A stretch of DNA of 64,000 bases from Theobroma cacao (Eukaryota > Streptophyta > Magnoliopsida > Malvales > Malvaceae): contig NC_030858.1 in the NCBI RefSeq assembly GCF_000208745.1, forward strand, positions 1,949,728 through 2,013,727, written 5' to 3'. Shown one piece after another: positions 51,142-64,000 of this stretch. The position numbers and the translations under genes were made by a program. Numbering within the stretch: position 1 is the stretch's first letter; every line of letters starts with the position of its first letter. Under the pieces are notes generated by a model that was not told the DNA's origin, made no database searches, and saw nothing but the letters and a program-made list of their open reading frames with translations.

Positions 51142-54100
51142 ATGTTGTTAGCACCCTCATCGTCCCCGTCTCCAGAAGGTTTGCCGTTCACCACTTCACC
51201 GCCTCCTCAACAGTCACCTCCGGTGGTGCAGCCACCTCTAGCAGCACCACTCGTTTCCCCACCATTTCCGCCAACAAATTCTGCATCTCCCGTTGTTTCT
51301 CCACCCTTGCTGACTCCGCCTTTGGCCCCTATATCAACCTCGGAAACTCCACCTCCATTTCTCCCTGTGGCATCTCCCCCACCTGCAGTCATTGCGGTTG
51401 CTCCTCCACAGCCTCCAACACCGCCACTTGTTACACCTCCACCACCATCAGCTGTAGCTAATACCATTAGTCCAGTAGCTTCTCCACCGCATCCCCCACC
51501 ACCAGCATTGGTCATTTCTTCCCCACCGCCCCCCCAAACTCCAGTTCAAACTCCTCAACCCCCTATATCCTTGCCATTAACTTCTCCACTTCCCTCTCCC
51601 ACCCCTCCAACTCCACCATCTATTATTCTTCCACCTCCAGCAACAACAGCTCCCTCTCTGCCTCCACCAAGGCCACCTACTGATCCACCACCATTTTCTT
51701 TAGAGTCTCCGCCACCACCTGCAGGTTCTCATTCTGTTGGGGTTCCTGACGCTCCAGGATCGTCTCAGGCATTTCCGCTCCCTGCACCACCACCACCATT
51801 ACCGTTAGCAGTTGGAAAAGGAGGATTGCCAACCACTCAGCAGGGGTCAAATTCTCCAATTGGGCTTATAGTTTCATGCATTGGTGTTGGAATTCTACTG
51901 TTTGTTGTGTTTGCACTCGTCTGCATTTGTTGCAAAAGTAGAAGGAGAAAACAGAAGCCTTTGGAGGACAGAAGAAAACAACAATGTTTGGTGACAAAAG
52001 GTTAGATTAATTGGTAAATAATTGTTGCAATCAAAACTACTTTCTCTAACTTTCTGATGGAATTTCAATGTTTGGTTGAGTTGTTAGATGACCTTTGTGC
52101 TGCTCCAATCCAACATGAACAAGAAAAAGTTGCCCCACCGCCAGGAGTCCATGTTATCACAGTGCCACCAACTGCCCTGCCTCAACCGCCTCTCACCAAT
52201 GCTGAAGGTTCTGGCACTAACAATTCAGGGTCCTCAAATGGCATTTTCACTTATGATGAATTGTTCGTGGCCACCAATGGCTTTTCTGAGTCCAACCTCC
52301 TTGGACAAGGCGGTTTCGGTTACGTCCACAAAGGAGTACTGCCGAGTGGGCAGGAAGTTGCAGTTAAGCAATTAAAGGCTGGGAGTCATCAGGGGGAGCG
52401 TGAATTTCAGGCTGAGGTCGAGACGATTAGCCGAGTGCATCACAAACATCTTGTTTCCCTGGTTGGCTACTGCATTACTGGGGCTGAGAGGTTGCTTGTT
52501 TATGAGTTTGTTCCAAACAAAACCTTGGAATTCCACTTGCATGGTTAGTCATTTCCTTCTCTTCATTTGAAGAGTGATTTCTCAATAAGCTGTAGGTTTC
52601 CCTGTGGATAGTTAGAATTCTGTCTTTGGTGCCATGATGCCTATTTCTATGCACAACCATGTTACCAATTCAGCTTAAGATGTGGCACTAATCATCGAAC
52701 GCAATTGGTTGTAGGAAATGGTCAGCCGGTTATAGCTTGGGAAAGCCGACTCAAAATTGCTATAGGGTCTGCAAAAGGAATAGCATACCTCCATGAGGAC
52801 TGTGAGTTCGTTTCTTAACATTCTGTCTCTGAAAATTTTACTTGCGGCTCTTTTCCTGCATTAAGAATCAACTAATGGATGAACCTGATGAATTAAGGAA
52901 GAGCTATCATTAATGATTCAATGCTGGCATTCGTTTCACATATATAGTTCTCAAAATCACTACTTAGGACATCTTTTCAGAGTCTAGGTCTGACTAAAGT
53001 AGATTTTATCTACAGGCAGTCCGACAATCATTCATCGCGATATCAAGGCAGCTAATATTCTTCTCGATCCTCGATTTGAGGCAAAGGTAGGTCTCCAAAT
53101 CTCTGTATTAGTTATCTAGTTTTACAGTGCAGGCTTGTCCTAACTTGTAGTATGAACTATAAAGTAATTTCAGGATACTTCTGTTATTACATATGTTTCT
53201 GATTGCTCAAAAGTAGGAGGTGTTCAGTAAGTTGTGTTGCTTTTCCTATAAGATCCAGTGCTTAACAATTAAGCACTGAAGTGAGGTTCCTTTCTTATTT
53301 GGATTTTTTGCTGTTGACTTGTGTACCTTGTTAATGGACTCTTTATGTCTTGCATTCAGGTTTCAGACTTTGGCCTTGCCAAGATTTTCTCCGATGCGAG
53401 TTCCTCCATCACTCATGTCTCCACAAGAGTGGTGGGAACTTTTGGGTTAGATCCGTTCTTTTCTCACCCCTCCCCCTTTCCAATTTAGGACGCATATTTG
53501 TTAATTTTCATTCGTATTGGAGGATACATTTGCTTTAACAGCAAACGGCTTGCAGATACCTTGCTCCAGAGTATGCATTGACTGGCAAATTAACAGATAA
53601 ATCAGATGTATATTCCTATGGAGTAATGCTTTTAGAGCTTATAACTGGGCGTCGACCAATCATCAAGAAAGAATTCTCCATAAACGAGAGCCTCGTTGAC
53701 TGGGTAAGTCCTCTTGCATTTTTTTCATATCAACTGATATTATCTACCACATGATGGAAAACCAAGTTAGTTTACTAAAATGGGTTCTGGATTATCTGAT
53801 CTGCAAAGTGCTTGTCGTGGTTCCTCCACTATTAGACCAAGTTTCTGCCTTTGAAGCTTGGACCCAAATTGTCCCTTCTCAATTCCAGTTTTGCATTGTC
53901 AAGACTAAATAGTAGTTGCAGTGCTTTATGCTATGACTATGAGTAGTTGATTAACCGAGTTCTGTTACTATATTTTTGGGCATAGACGAGGCCCTTGCTA
54001 GGTCGTGCACTCGAAGACGATGATTTTGATGCTCTTGCTGATCCAAGGTTACAGGGCGCTTACAACAAGAGCGAGATGGCATGCATGGTCACTTGTGCTG

Positions 54101-54595
54101 CTGCTTGCATACGCCAGTCAGCATGGCTTAGACCTCGAATGAGCCAGGTATCTCCAGTCCCTTTTCTTTTTTCTGGTGGGGTAGTGGAATATAAACTTAC
54201 ATGCAATTAAGGAGATTCCAAGTTCACAGGGCTTTCATAGGTAGAAACGGTGCTTATTTATTTGCTCAAGTTAAAATAAAATTCGCACCAGCAGTTAAGA
54301 ACAGAGAAAACACCCAGATTGTCTCAACTCAGTCGCAAAACCAATGCAGGTAGTTCGTGCTTTAGAAGGAGATCTTTCGCTCTCTTATCTTGATGTAGGA
54401 GGAAGGTCCTGGAACAGCTCAATGTACACGTCTTCAGAAACTCCGATTCAAAAAGCCCGACAATACGAGAACATGAAGAAAATTAATACATCAATGGGCA
54501 GTAAGAACTATGGTATCAGCGGAAACAGTGAAACCACCAGTGAATATGGCCTTAACCCATCTGGCTCAAGCAGCGAATCCCAAAGAGCAAACTGA
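51142..54595 (+). CDS. Proline-rich extensin-like receptor kinase (PERK family)
   Basis: Exons: 51142-52000, 52088-52543, 52715-52801, 53016-53086, 53360-53445, 53556-53703, 53986-54147, 54350-54595; 704 aa, all in phase. Known: PERKs are plasma-membrane kinases whose proline-rich outer part is thought to monitor the cell wall. Seen: a Pro/Ser-rich extracellular part (about residues 1-230, with SPPPP motifs and no clear signal peptide, as in other PERKs), one membrane segment (about 240-264) followed by a basic stop (KSRRRKQK), and a kinase domain with GQGGFG (359-364), VAVK (Lys380), HRD (474-476) and DFG (494-496). The C-terminal tail [13 protein letters not shown] resembles PERK1. The kinase is of the RD type and has all key residues. 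It is convergent with the Mpv17 gene. Confidence 0.95.
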
Positions 54596-55297
54596 GGAAC
54601 AGATGACAAAACAGAAAGCAGAGAGAATTAGTGATAATCTATGCGCAAGCTTAACATCAAACTTGATTTAGTGCCGATAGTTTAACTGGTTGTTTACCTA
54701 TTCATCCACCCTTTTTGGTCGTTTTCTTCTTTTAAATGTGGTATTTGTTCTTAAATTCAGTACAGGAATTTTAATTATTTATTTATTCATCCAGGAAAGT
54801 TGAGGTTGTGCAGTACGTTAAGCCTCCCAACCAGATTTCTGCTGCATATTTTCTACATAATCATAGTCTTACTCCATGCAGCAACAACGGATAGATAAAG
54901 TACTGAATAGTTTTGTCACATGCATTGTAGGCTAAAATGTAATTTGTTCTATGACAATAAACACAGGAATGGAATTCACGATTGTATGAGACTGAGATCT
55001 AGTGTAATGGGGACGTCATGCTGCTAATTCAAGACTATAAAGTAGAAAGCACGAGTGCTGCAGGGGAGCCAGGCAAGAGAATCAACAGCCAAATATATCT
55101 CCCTAGCAAGGAGAATTATCAAAATCTTAACTGACTTCCTTATATCCAGAGGGGGAAAAACAAAAACTGAGAGATAGTGAAAGTTCAACTATTGAAACCA
55201 TAAACTTTTGCATTCTCCATAGTATTATCTTTTACCTACTATGTATTTGCATTATGATATTGGGTCCTTGGATGCATGAGCATTCAATTTTGATAAT
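54596..55297. other. Convergent 3' spacer, PERK and Mpv17
   Basis: About 700 bases shared by the two 3' untranslated regions. No further feature seen; the miR160-like string near 55063 is dealt with under rejected items. Confidence 0.5.
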
Positions 55298-57096
55298 TCA
55301 TCCACCCTGACCCCTTTTCTCCTTTGAAGGTAGCAAAGAATTCAGCCACTGCTTCCAAGGAGCATCCTCTTGTTGCTCAATCCATGACAAGAAACAGCTA
55401 TCCAACAGGCAGAAGAAGTTTACATATAGTAGTTGGTACCTCACTGGTATATACCGAAAATTTGCAACTTGTACAATTGGCCATACACCCCCTTCAAGCA
55501 TTAAGGCTGGGACAAAATCTCTCTTTACATTTTCCTTGACTTGAGGGAAACTCTTTCCAGCAGAAAATCCCATGTAAGTAAAAAACACAAGTAAATCCAA
55601 TGGCCCAAAGATGAACCCATCAATTGCAACTTTAGTAGCCACAAAACGAAAAGAATTTGGTTGTAGACAAAGTCTTAACCTTATATATCGGTCCAAACCT
55701 TCATACCTACAAACATTACCAAAAAATTAGAGTTCCCAACAAAAGGTTTTCACATACATAAAAATGCACAAGGGAGTTAGGAATTGAATGTTATTTTATC
55801 TTAACCATGGAAGAATTCCTTGACCTCCAAGTTGGGAAGCCAATCCAAAAATAAGAAAAAATTAGGCCACCATGAGCCATCTCTTGTTCCCAGAATAAAG
55901 CCCCTTACAGATTGTAAGTCTTTACCACATCACATCTTTTGATGCATGGAAGGAATCATATATTGCTAGCTCTAAGATATATGAGTAAGCAGTGAACAGT
56001 AGTTTTGATGTGAACTTAACATTCTTTAGCCAAATACATCCACAAAAGGCAGTGGATAATTACCAGTAATGGCCAACTGGTCCAACAAATCCAAACCCAA
56101 ACAAGCTTGTTGTAGCCACTCTTTTCCAATTGATCTTTAATTCTTTATCCTCTTCCTGGTACAAAAAGGGAAATTTTCAGTCTACCAAAATAAATAAGCT
56201 GATTAACAGTAAAATACTCACAAAACTAAAGATGCTCAGAATATACATAAGTCAGAATGCATGTTTATATTACTGACATGTTTACAACAGCTAAATTATT
56301 TTAAAGAGGTGAACTTTGTGCAACAGGAACAATGGGGCTTGGATCAAAGGAAACTCTGCAACCATGCTCTTCCTTGCATTGCAGTTACCTGAATGTCATG
56401 ACCTTCATCAAGTGGCGACTGATGCAAAACTGCACCCATTAAATTGAAGCTCCCATGTCAAAGATTCTTTCATGCATGTAACCAACAGACCAAAAAACTG
56501 AAAATTCCTCCTTTTCAAGGAATCATAATGCCAACCAAGTAAAATGAAATATATCAACTCACAATTCTTTCTTTTTTGTAAATTAGTTTTCTCTCTCAAC
56601 CCCAGTAAATTTAGGTTCTAGTTTTCTCTTTAAAAGAAGGGCTGCAGTGTGTTCATCGTAACTTTTTACAAAACCGCAGACGAAATACAAAAGGAACAAG
56701 TATCAACTGATAAACCTGAATTACAGAGCAACATGTTAAAACTATACTCCAAGAAACACTGATTACCCCCTTACTTCCAAGAAGAACCTACCAACCAATC
56801 TCATCAGGGGAGGAAAAACATGTGCAGCAACAAGGGCAGGAGAAATTGGAAATTGAAAGACTGCCCATTTTTCCAAACAGCACGAAAAAGAAGAGACATT
56901 GGGAAAAAAATAATCAGATATTAAAGTAGGAAAGGTGATGCTTCACCTGTAAATGACGGTGTTTCTTGGCAGTTGAATGAGTAATGGTTTGAGCAGCTAT
57001 GTCTCCAAATCCCCAAATCAAGCCTGAGCTTATAACCTGTGTCTTCACCGGGTGGATTGCCAAGCAATTCTGGTACCATTTCCACAACCTCAACAT
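55298..57096 (-). CDS. Mpv17/PMP22 family membrane protein
   Basis: Exons (minus strand): 56947-57096, 56064-56155, 55298-55706; 216 aa, in phase. Seen: N terminus MLRLWKWYQNCLAIHPVKTQ, GLIWGFGDIAAQ (about residues 25-36), FGFGFVGPVGHYWYEGLD at the exon 2/3 junction, GFIFGPLDLLVFF, and the family signature WPIVQVANFRYIPV. This is the order expected for four membrane helices. Known: Mpv17/PMP22 proteins are channel-like proteins of peroxisomal, mitochondrial or plastid membranes. The closest Arabidopsis protein I recall is At3g24570, at 235 aa; the difference falls in the linker after residue 50, so an alternative exon 2 boundary or a missed small exon is possible there. Location in the cell is not decidable from the sequence. 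Confidence 0.9.
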
Positions 57097-58895
57097 TTCT
57101 TTCTTTTACTACAGAATAGACAGGACGATGAAGAAAAGAAGATTCTAGATGAAGAAATGGAATTTAAACAAAAAGGGACGAACATTCAGATGCATTATCA
57201 TCATCCTCATCATAGTAGGGTAAAACTAAAAACCTCTGATCTGATATTTTTAATTACAGCACTTTCTTTTTTCTGGGTCATAATGAAATCAAAGAAAGAA
57301 TTTTCTTTCTTCGAATTTCTCTTTCCAGGACAAAACCATTTTTCCGGGAAGTGTGTTTCAGACATACGATACAAGGAAAGAAACAAAAACATTTTCTTTT
57401 TTTCCTTTTGCAAGATGAGACGGTCCGAGGAACTGTAGACTGGGCCAGACTTCGTCAAATCTTTGCTTTCTTCCTTTTCTCGTCTATCTCTTGTTTTTGG
57501 GTTTTAACCTACCATGATCCAATCCAGCCCGGCCCTGTCAACCTGGACCTTTCTCTCAGATAAAAAAAAGAGATGCAATAAATTCTAAAAATAGTAATGG
57601 ATAAAAAAAATTTAAGAGAAAAAATAGAGAAAGAAAGGGAAAGAAGAAGCAATATATCTCAAAAATTTCAGCCGCACTTTCTGTTTTTCTTATCTCCATA
57701 TGTTTGTCACCAATGGGTTTTTTTTTTGTTTTTTAATATGTGGATAACATTTATTTTATTGCATTTCACGACACCTACTCCATGCACATCATAACTCCAC
57801 CAATCAAAAACTTCTCTTTCTTTACTCTCTTACATTTTCTGGCAAGAACCCAAGATACAACTAGCCCCGTCAGGTACGTTTCACTCACGTACTCTTTCAC
57901 TCTGCCATTTTTCCATTGCTCATTATTCATCAGGGTGACTTTTTCCTTGCATAAATTAAGCTCCTTTCCATTATTATCAGAACTCCCTTAATGCCAAATT
58001 TTTGGGTTATTTCTTTTTTGTTGCTGTTTTGTTTTTTTTTTTTTTAAATGCTTTCCTTTTCGTGGTCTAGTGAAGCAGTAAATCTTATGTATCGTGGATG
58101 ATTAGATGGATACTTGATCTGTGCATTGAATTTTAGTGCTTTTACTATATATTTGCCATTTTGTGGTGAATCCTTCTTTTTGTTTTCTTGATCAATAGGA
58201 AACAATGTGAAACACCCAGATGGGAATTTGGGAGTAGTTTGTGAAATTTGGTTGGTGATTCTCTTTAGTTGAAATCTTTGGTGGACTCCAAGAACAGGTC
58301 GTTTTTTATTTTGTTTCAGTTTTTGTTTTTCAGAAATGAAAAACGCTTAGGAAAGAAATCCGAATGATTGGTTCCAGTTCTAGAATCCAAATATGGTATT
58401 TATTGTCTTCTTTATAATTACTTTTGGCAAATTACTTTTCAGGAAAGTAATTTACGTGTTTTTCATGTTCTAATGACTGGGTATTCTTGTTGAAGGAAAA
58501 AAAAATCAAAGTAAAGCATTTAATCGGGGAAAAAGTGGGTTTCCATTTTCATAATCTGCTTTTACTAGTAGATAGTATAGCATTTCATTTATGCATGTAG
58601 GGAAATGCCATGCTTGTATTGATTGTATATCTGCTTTCCGGTGGGCCCACGTGGATGGAATTAACTTATTCTTCCTGATGTTAATGTGTTCTTCACCAAA
58701 CTTTTCTACTGGAATTATGGTCTCTGCTTGAATTCTTGCACGTTGGCTCTTCTGCATTGAGGTTGATTGATTTACTACTTTTATCTGTTAACTTGCCGGT
58801 GTTAAGGTTTTAATGTGGTATGTTTTAAGTTCAGAAACTTCCATGGATGATATGTAGAGCTGGATAAAAAATAGTAGTTCCACATTGCTGCCCTT
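57097..58895. promoter_or_regulatory. Divergent intergenic region, Mpv17 and PPR genes
   Basis: 1.8 kb with a TGGGCC site II-type motif at about 57442 on the plus strand and pyrimidine-rich stretches. It should include both promoters and the leaders, and possibly a leader intron of the PPR gene. No protein gene seen; the 128-codon frame at 57052-57438 is antisense to Mpv17 exon 1 and has no family resemblance. Confidence 0.4.
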
Positions 58896-60876
58896 ATGGA
58901 TCTCCAAAATCAATCTCATTGCTCCATCTGCACGACAAAAGAAAGTTGCCAAACCGTGCGCTCCCAGACAAAGCTAATGAATATTCTAATAGAAAGAGGA
59001 AAACCTCAGGAAGCTCAGTCTATTTTTGACAGTTTGGTTGAAGGAGGTCATAAACCATCTTTGGTAACTTACACAACTCTCTTGGCTGCCTTGACCATCC
59101 AGAAGCACTTCAGTTCCATACATTCTATAATCTCTCAAGTGGAAAAAAATGTAATGAAGCCTGACTCAATTTTTTTCAATGCTGTTATAAATGCTTTCTC
59201 TGAATCTGGAAACATTGAAAAAGCCATGGAAACTTTCTGGAAGATGAGGGAGAATGGATTGAAACCAACTACTAGCACTTATAATACATTAATCAAAGGG
59301 TATGGCATTGCTGGTAAGCCTGAAGAATCTCTTAAACTGGTAGACCTGATGTCCCAACAGGGGAATGTCAAACCCAATCTCAGGACCTATAATGTACTTG
59401 TTAGAGCATGGTGCAAAAAGAAGAACATGACAGAAGCTTGGAATGTGGTTAATAAGATGATAGCCTCTGGCATGCAACCTGATGCTGTTACTTACAATAC
59501 CATAGCAACTGCTTATTCACAGAATAATGAGACTGATAGAGCTGAAGGAATGATTTTAGAGATGCAGAAAAATGGTGTGCAGCCTAATGAGCGAACTTGC
59601 GGCATCATTATTAGTGGATATCGTAAAGAAGGTAGGATAAAGGATGCCTTGAGATTTGTGTATAGGATGAAGGAACTCAGATTACATCCTAATCTTGTGA
59701 TTTTTAACTCACTGATCAAAGGTTTTGTTGACATCATGGACAGAGATGGGGTTGATGAGGTGAGTTAGACCAATGATTATACTTATTTCCAATTCCTTTC
59801 ATCTAAGCAAACATTTAGAGCAATACAAGATTTTTATAATTCCTACAGCTTTTGAGCTGTGGTTCTGCTTGTTTTGGTTTCTAAGTCTTCATTTTCTTCT
59901 TCTTCTTCTTTAAATATATGTGCTTGTCTGCTGAATATTTCCATCTGGAAAAGAACATAAACTCATGTTAAGCTTTGATCTGCAGGTACTTACTCTGATG
60001 GAAGAATTTAGGGTCAAACCTGATGTTATAACCTTTAGCACTATTATGAATGCATGGAGTTCAGCAGGTTTCATGGGTAAGTGCAGGGAAATCTTTGATG
60101 ACATGGTGAAAGCAGGTATACAGCCTGACATTCATGCCTATAGTATTCTTGCTAAAGGTTATGTGCGAGCACAAGAACCAGAGAAAGCTGAAGAACTCCT
60201 AACAATCATGATTAAAACAGGATCCCGCCCAAATGTTGTAATCCTTACAACTGTTATTAGTGGGTGGTGCAGTACTGGAAGAATGGATTCTGCAATCAAG
60301 ATTTTTGATCAAATGTGTGAATCTGGAATTTCTCCCAATTTGAAGACCTTTGAGACACTAGTTTGGGGATATAGTGAAGCCAAGCAGCCATGGAAAGCCG
60401 AAGAAATTCTCCAAATAATGAAAGAATTTGAGGTTGAGCCTGAGAAATCCACTATCTTCCTCATTGCTGAAGCTTGGCGTGCCATTGGTTTGACAAAAGA
60501 GGCAAATAGAATACTTTGGACCTTTAAAAGTAAGGAACAGAAAATGGAGACAAAAGAAGACATACCAATTGAAAGCTTAGAGAAATTATATCACAAGCAA
60601 ACTATGGCTGCCTCAAATTCCAATGTTTTACAGATACCAAGTGTAGTTGCAGGTGATCAAAAGGGGTCAGCTGTGTCTCTTAGAAAAGGTCGCATGGTAC
60701 TGAGAGATGCTGATTTTCCATTGGATTGCTCATGGCTTGCTACAAAATCAATGTACCTTCCACTAGGTTGTAAATTTGGAGCAAGGTATCCAATTGTCTG
60801 CCGGAAGCAATGTCAGGGGCAGCTTGGAATGTATGGTCAGCTTACACATTCATGTACAGTGGTTTTCCTTAACTGA
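58896..60876 (+). CDS. P-class pentatricopeptide repeat protein (At5g25630-like)
   Basis: Exons: 58896-59759 and 59986-60876; 584 aa, intron in phase 0 within the eighth repeat. Known: P-class PPR proteins bind organellar RNA with one repeat per base. Seen: a Cys-rich start ([15 protein letters not shown]), then about 13 tandem 35-residue repeats from about residue 23, most starting with a xxxTYNTLI-type helix and ending GxxP (e.g. [37 protein letters not shown]). There is no E, DYW or SMR domain. The tail after the repeats (about 490-584) is not repetitive. The closest relative I recall is At5g25630, which also begins with a Cys-rich segment and KLMN. Organelle targeting is not obvious from the N terminus. 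It is convergent with the rhomboid gene. Confidence 0.93.
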
Positions 60877-61374
60877 GGAAATCAAGTTTATGAGCTTTTG
60901 GTGTAATTAGGGTCACTTCATGTCCAAAGAAACAGAAATAGTTATCAAAATACTTACTATAGATAGCACAGAGCTCTTCCACAATGATGAACTACTTTAT
61001 TCTTTTTGGCTTGCTGAGAAATGCAAGTTACTATTGTTCTTTGTATCTGTTCACAATCTCTTTATTATATATTCTTGTAAACAAATATGCTATATAGAAA
61101 AACATAGGAAAATTACAAAATTCTCTCACATAGCTTGTGCAAAATCTTACTGGAAATGCTAATTGCTTTATTATTCTCAGAATATAGCAATAATTATGGA
61201 AGCTATTCAAAATTCATCGAATCATTAAATTTTACAACAACAACCTGTTTATAATTGAATTATTTACATGCATAAAGCAATTGTGCTACAATTCCGTTCC
61301 TCAACAATTTAATCCACCATCCGAGCTCTTCATTGCATTAGACCTCCATCATCATTTAATCAGCAACTCAATTC
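60877..61374. other. Convergent 3' spacer, PPR and rhomboid genes
   Basis: About 500 AT-rich bases containing the 3' untranslated regions of both genes. Nothing else recognised. Confidence 0.5.
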
Positions 61375-63246
61375 TTAAGAACTTCTGCCTCTCTTTCTAT
61401 GCAAATTTGATATTTCTTTATCAGGAGGTTGAGAAGGAATTTTGCTGAGAAGCCATACCAGAAGAACACCAATAAGAGCACCAGAGAGATGTGCAATGTG
61501 ATTGACACTTTGCAAGGAATAGGAAGAGCCAGACAGGCCAGTTGAAGCTTGGGCTGCTTCCATCACCTGTCAAAGCCAAGAACATAACATTGAGGAGGTT
61601 AACCCTTGGGTTCAACACAGTCTTTCAGGATCATGGAAAACTGATGATAACCCTTTAAAATTTCTCACCTTCTCTATAACAAATTGGCCCAATATAAGCA
61701 CTTCAAGGATCTTTCTCCAGTCCCAAGACATCTAGAACAAGAAAGAGTGGGTTAAAGAAGTTTGTCCCCAGTGTCTGACAGTTTATTATTACTTATAAAA
61801 ATAAAACTAAAAAAAGGGAAAAGAGAGAAAGGGGGATTTAGTTACATTCTTCATATACGTCTGGAGAATTCAGCATACCTTTACAAAGACACTGATTGCA
61901 AATAACCCGAAAACGGCACCAGAAGCACCAACAGAAACTGCATTTCTTGGTAGAACCAGCCATGAAACAATGTTTGCTCCAGCACCTGTGAAAATGTAAG
62001 AAATCCACAATGCAAAATTCCCTTCCTCTTCTTCAACGAGCTTCCCTGTTTTACAAATAAGGATAACATCAAACTCCTAAAATCAACTAATTCAAATGTC
62101 TACAAGTTACAACATTCTCAAATCAAAGAGAAGAGCAAAATGCTTACCAAAAATGTACAAGAAGAAAAGGTTGCTAGAAAGATGCTTCCTGAAAAAGACC
62201 ATAAGCAAAATAATGAACATCTAAGGAAAAAATAAGACAAACTCGCAGAATGACTGCAATTCTTTATCAAGAAAAACAAGCTTTTTCTACTTGGTTTTCT
62301 ATTGTATTGATATTTGATGCTATGCAATCCAGTAGTATTAGAGAGCTTACCAGTTAGCATGACAGAACGTCGATGTCAAAAATTGGTACCAAGCAGGCCA
62401 TTTGTGGTACAAGTATAGTGACTGAATGCCCTGAACCTATTGAAAGAAAGAAACAAAAAATGAGAAGGAAAGTTTGGAGTCAGCATGACAGTTCCAGCTA
62501 TATAAAACAAGAAGACTAGCAATGGAACCTATGGAAAACTTTATTTTTCCTTGGCCGATATATAGCTCACATAAATTAACTTTTTCGGGTTATCCTTTAT
62601 ATTAAGAAAAATGCCCATCAATAACAAAGAAAGACTAACCCAAAATACATAAATACCTGAAACAAGTGATCAGCCACGTATATTCCTAGATTAAGAAGTA
62701 TGATCCAAAATACTCCATTAACCCGCTTCTCTGGTTTTCGTCTATCCCCTGACTTTCCGAGTTCTAGCTCCGAAACAATATCTAAATAAGTAAAACATTA
62801 GACTGATTAAATTGTTCCCTTCTCTAGACACAAAGATTTATCAACATTTGCACATAAACTGCTCGGCAAAATTCCGAACTGACACAAGATTGTTCGAAAG
62901 GCAGCAGGCAAATGATTCTCCTTACTAAAAAAAAAGATCCAAAATTACTGATAAGTACAAGTATGGATTTCATATAACTAGATTCTAAGAAGTAAAAATA
63001 ACCTGAGCCGTTCATCTTGCATACCAAGCGAGGTCGAACGGTGGGCAGAGACTGAAGAAGAGGAAACTTGACGGGTTCAGTGAGTCTCGTAGAACCGGGA
63101 AAACGACGAATTGTGGAAAGTTTTGGGAGAAGACTACAAGGGGAATAAGAAAAAGAAGCTAAAGGCATGAATTTGCATGGATATGGCTTCAGTGTCAAGG
63201 CCTGTTGCAGCTGAAACTGCCCCATTTCTTTGGAAACAACGGTCAT
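61375..63246 (-). CDS. Chloroplast rhomboid-like serine protease (RBL11-like)
   Basis: Exons (minus strand): 63003-63246, 62657-62781, 62351-62436, 62148-62188, 61879-62045, 61669-61731, 61375-61566; 305 aa, all in phase. Known: rhomboids cleave substrates inside the membrane with a Ser-His dyad; RBL11 is in the chloroplast envelope. Seen: a long basic, Ser-rich transit-peptide-like N terminus (about 1-75), HANWKHLSSN (the HAN...N motif of helix 2), GASGAVFG with the catalytic Ser207, and HIAHLSG with the catalytic His268. All required residues are present, so it is probably active. The start is the ATG at 63246; a second in-frame ATG at 63225 (MGQFQLQQ) would give 298 aa and cannot be excluded. 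Confidence 0.94.
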
Positions 63247-64000
63247 TGGAGGATACTCAAAAAAACCCCGGGAACTTAAAAAAGGTTTGTTGGAGTTGAA
63301 ACAGGCCGAACGGGCTTCTCAGGTTTGCTCTGGACCTTACTTCCAGAGCAATGTTTAATCTGTCCAGAAAGGATCAGGACCAGGCCCAAAGAATAGGATC
63401 ATCACTTTTCTTCAAGTGGCCAGTAAACAGTTCGGAGAAGAGAGACGAAGCAGTCCCATGGCTGGGTTTCCTCTTCCGGAAAGTTTTCACTCTATTTCTT
63501 TGCGTCAAATGGAAAGTTTTCATTACGACCATGAGCCCTGCACCATGTTCCTTGTCCCCTTTAATCTGGCAAAGTGAAGGGAAGACAGAAAATTCATCAT
63601 TGCCATCACCAACAATGCATTCGTTCCAAAATATTGAAATCCACCATGAGTCCTCTACTTACAGTACTAAATTGGCCCGTTCCCTTTTTAAAAATTTTTT
63701 TTTAATAAATTTATGTTCGACACATTATTCATGTATAATATTTATACATTATTACTTACGGTGGCAGAGTCAACTAATTTTTGTTGAAAGATCAAAAGAT
63801 GGAGAGAAATAAAAACTAAAAATTGTTGAATTTAACGAATAATCAAAAGGTTCATAATAGACAATTTTATATAACATGTAAATCAAAAAAAATAAAAAAA
63901 AAATTTATAATAGTTTTTTATGAAAGTTGTGTTCGATAATGTTTCAGATATTCAAATTCATCAATTATTGACTCTATACTGAAAATGCTAGTAATGTCTT
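63247..64000. promoter_or_regulatory. Upstream region of the rhomboid gene, to the window end
   Basis: It should contain the rhomboid promoter; GGCCCAAAG near 63383 is a site II-type motif on the minus strand. From about 63690 the DNA is very AT-rich. The 153-codon plus-strand frame at 63351-63812 has low-complexity composition, no family resemblance and overlaps the promoter. Confidence 0.4.

Noticed and set aside
51207..51515. Gly-rich minus-strand open frame in the PERK gene
   Set aside because: Shadow of the proline-rich extracellular part on the other strand.
55060..55085. miR160-like string GGGAGCCAGGCA (complement TGCCTGGCTCCC) downstream of PERK
   Set aside because: Only 12 bases agree, an extra G breaks the match to miR160 or its target site, and no partner arm for a hairpin is visible nearby.
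63351..63812. 153-codon open frame at the right end
   Set aside because: It lies in the rhomboid promoter, and its composition and C-terminal part reflect AT-rich DNA; no recognisable domain.

Overview
This is nuclear DNA from a flowering plant, almost certainly a core eudicot and probably a rosid; the species cannot be fixed from the sequence alone. The evidence is AT-rich intergenic DNA, GT-AG introns at conserved positions, plant-only families (BURP/RD22, YUCCA, PERK) and chloroplast-targeted proteins. I rebuilt nine protein-coding genes exon by exon, and every splice phase closes: an RD22-like BURP protein (337 aa), a YUCCA6-like auxin-biosynthesis monooxygenase (419 aa), ribosomal protein eL37 (95 aa), an F-box protein (229 aa), an EngB/YihA organellar GTPase (about 311 aa), AP-4 beta-adaptin (841 aa), a PERK-type receptor kinase (704 aa), an Mpv17/PMP22 protein (216 aa), a P-class PPR protein (584 aa) and a rhomboid protease (305 aa). 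That is ten in total when the single-exon F-box gene is counted.

Layout. 0-8.5 kb: two tandem copies of a BURP-gene segment; the left copy, cut by the window edge, is a pseudogene (in-frame stop plus two frameshifting indels) and the right copy is intact. 8.5-21.8 kb: gene-poor, AT-rich DNA with a one-base N flanked by a false-looking duplicate. 21.8-24.6 kb: the YUCCA6-like gene. 24.6-33.4 kb: gene-poor. 33.4-43.5 kb: a segmental tandem duplication that splits two convergent genes. It leaves eL37 intact with a 3' fragment of EngB in copy A, and a 3' fragment of eL37 with intact EngB in copy B; an F-box gene lies in the spacer. 43.8-49.6 kb: AP-4 beta, divergent from EngB across about 350 bp. 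51.1-54.6 kb: PERK kinase, convergent with Mpv17 (55.3-57.1 kb). 58.9-60.9 kb: PPR gene, convergent with the rhomboid gene (61.4-63.2 kb).

The genes do not form one pathway; they are housekeeping and signalling genes in conserved order. RD22, YUC6 and a PPR gene of this type are consecutive in Arabidopsis (At5g25610-At5g25630, from memory) and RBL11 lies nearby (At5g25752), while PERK1 and an Mpv17 homologue sit together on Arabidopsis chromosome 3. The window therefore probably preserves an ancestral gene order that was divided up in Arabidopsis. I found no new defence, mobile or biosynthetic system. The most informative observations are the two duplications with reciprocal or one-sided decay, the microsatellite next to a YUC6 splice acceptor, and the assembly artefact.
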